Shown: positions 62,838 to 64,000 of the stretch, in pieces
Layout of the letters: each line of letters begins with the position of its first letter
Position numbering within the stretch: position 1 is the first letter of the stretch
Assembly (NCBI GenBank): GCA_963920665.1
Contig: OY987269.1
Location: 4,776,501 to 4,840,500, forward strand
Direction: 5' to 3'
Source: Straminergon stramineum
Taxonomy: Eukaryota > Streptophyta > Bryopsida > Hypnales > Calliergonaceae
DNA length: 64,000 nucleotides
Made by a program: the position numbers and the translations under genes
Notes under the pieces: generated by a model
Database searches by the model: none
What the model was told of the DNA's origin: nothing
What the model saw: only the letters and a program-made list of their open reading frames with translations

Positions 62838-63412
62838 TAACCCCTAAACATCCAGATTCATCTCTAGAAATGATGATTTGAGAAAAATCATTATAAAGAG
62901 CTATTCGGAAGCATATTTTGGAATTGAAATGTAAATAAAAGTTGCAAATTTTGATTTGTAGATTCCATTTGTACAGTTAGATTCACCAATGCTATCACTA
63001 ATCTTTTTTTATGAATTTTGAAAGAGAAATTCCGAAATTCCTTCAAAATTCAATTGCAAGTAAAATATTATAAATTTTTGAGTAAAATTTGTTGGAATAA
63101 ATTTGAAATGAGGTGATCTTTACATGGTGATTTTTTGAAATTTTTGTGTTCTTCCTATCTATGACCTCATTTTGGCTAATCCAATTTTGAACTAAAGTCA
63201 ATGCAATTTGACTACTTGACATACTTGCACATTTGTAATTTTAGGAAATATGAACCCTAGTAACACCAAATCCAACCCTTAGATAGGACGACAACTTGGT
63301 AATGTATCTTTACAAATTAAAATAACTTTCATCCAAGTAGTTAGGAGGATGAAACTAGAGTTTCAATCTATTCATCATCTAGAAAATGGACGTCGGAGTG
63401 TTTAGGGGTTAA
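62838..63412. mobile_element. TTAACCCC-ended element, 575-bp class, copy 2
   Basis: It begins TAACCCCTAAACATCCAG and ends GTGTTTAGGGGTTAA. It is collinear with 39901-40485 from end to end, in the same orientation, with many point differences and small indels. Confidence 0.8.
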
Positions 63413-64000
63413 CAATATAGTTTTTCCTTCAATCTTGAACCTACTTCTACTTAACAATTTTTTAATGAATATAAATTAAGTGTTTTTTTCTTAAACTTTT
63501 TTTCTAGATCCTCTACTCAAGTATTCTACATAAAAACTTAGAAAATCAAAATTAATAATACAAAAAATTGAAGTTAAAATGATTCAAAGCCTAAAAGTCT
63601 AGTCAAGCAAGTTGCAAAAAAACTTGTTTTCTTCACTTTGGATGTAAATATCTTGCAATCTATATGGTCAAAGAATCTGAAATTTCTTACATACATTCTT
63701 ACCTAGTTTAGTGTAAGATCCTATGATTAGATATGCAAAAAAATCAATTTTTAAAGTTTTTTGCTCTTTGCAATAGAAGTGGCAGTTTTGAATGTGTTTT
63801 GATGGAGAAAAGGCCTTAGTTCTTTAGGTGTTAATTAAAATCAAGGTCAAATAAGGGTGATTGCAAGAAACACCTACTGGTTTTGTTGTGTTTTGTTAAT
63901 TTTTGGGGGAGTACTTTAAAAGTAGAAAATTAATTTTTGTTAAATTAAAAAAAATATGACTAATGTATATACCTTTAAGATGAAGGTAACCATGGAAGGA

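Larger units (their letters stand above)
61702..64000. other. AT-rich flank with two repeat elements
   Basis: No gene is supported to the end of the window. The inverted-repeat elements at 62387-62830 and 62838-63412 fill about half of it; another family-like end (TTCTTTAGGTGTTAA) lies near 63820-63834. Confidence 0.6.

Noticed and set aside
1..64000. CRISPR arrays, operons, Shine-Dalgarno sites, prokaryotic islands
   Set aside because: The tandem arrays have no spacer structure and the genes have spliceosomal introns; the DNA is eukaryotic.
1..64000. tRNA or rRNA genes
   Set aside because: I looked for the GGTTCGAATCC-type T-loop box and rRNA-like stretches by eye and saw none with a matching acceptor stem; a covariance-model search could still find a diverged one.

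Overview
The window is plant nuclear DNA. Genes have many short GT-AG introns, one reading frame is a likely plastid precursor, and the families found include DUF247 and DUF688 (plant families) and a 26S proteasome subunit. Most of the length is AT-rich intergenic DNA full of small inverted-repeat elements. I cannot fix the species. The atypical MAP kinase and the overall style are compatible with an early-diverging land plant (bryophyte or lycophyte grade), but that is inference.

Layout. 455-3039 (-): a small plastid-targeted two-helix membrane protein in four exons. 4269-4536: a hairpin-type MITE. 6565-10155 (-): RPN5, 26S proteasome lid subunit, eleven exons reconstructed with consistent phase. 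12802-14920 (+): an organellar ribosomal protein uS15, six exons. 14.9-20.6 kb: gene-poor repeats. 20598-29881 (-): an atypical MAP kinase, seventeen exons, 583 residues, with TKT where typical MAPKs have TEY. 30.4-32.6 kb (+): a weakly supported transcript divergent from the kinase. 32.6-49.6 kb: a repeat-rich desert with one weak set of minus-strand exons near 39 kb. 51114-53725 (+): DUF247 protein, two exons. 55522-61701 (+): DUF688 protein, five exons. 61.7-64 kb: repeats.

The genes are unrelated in function (protein turnover, organelle translation, signalling, plant-specific unknowns) and stand as single genes, not operons. The most striking non-genic signal is a large set of diverged elements whose ends read TTAACCCCTAAA ... 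TTTAGGGGTTAA. About ten ends or copies of several length classes are visible, in introns and intergenic DNA, with two copies fused tail to tail near 54.18 kb. Other foldback elements, CACTA-like ends and several tandem repeat arrays are also listed. All gene structures were built by hand from reading frame, splice consensus and phase; no alignment or search was run.
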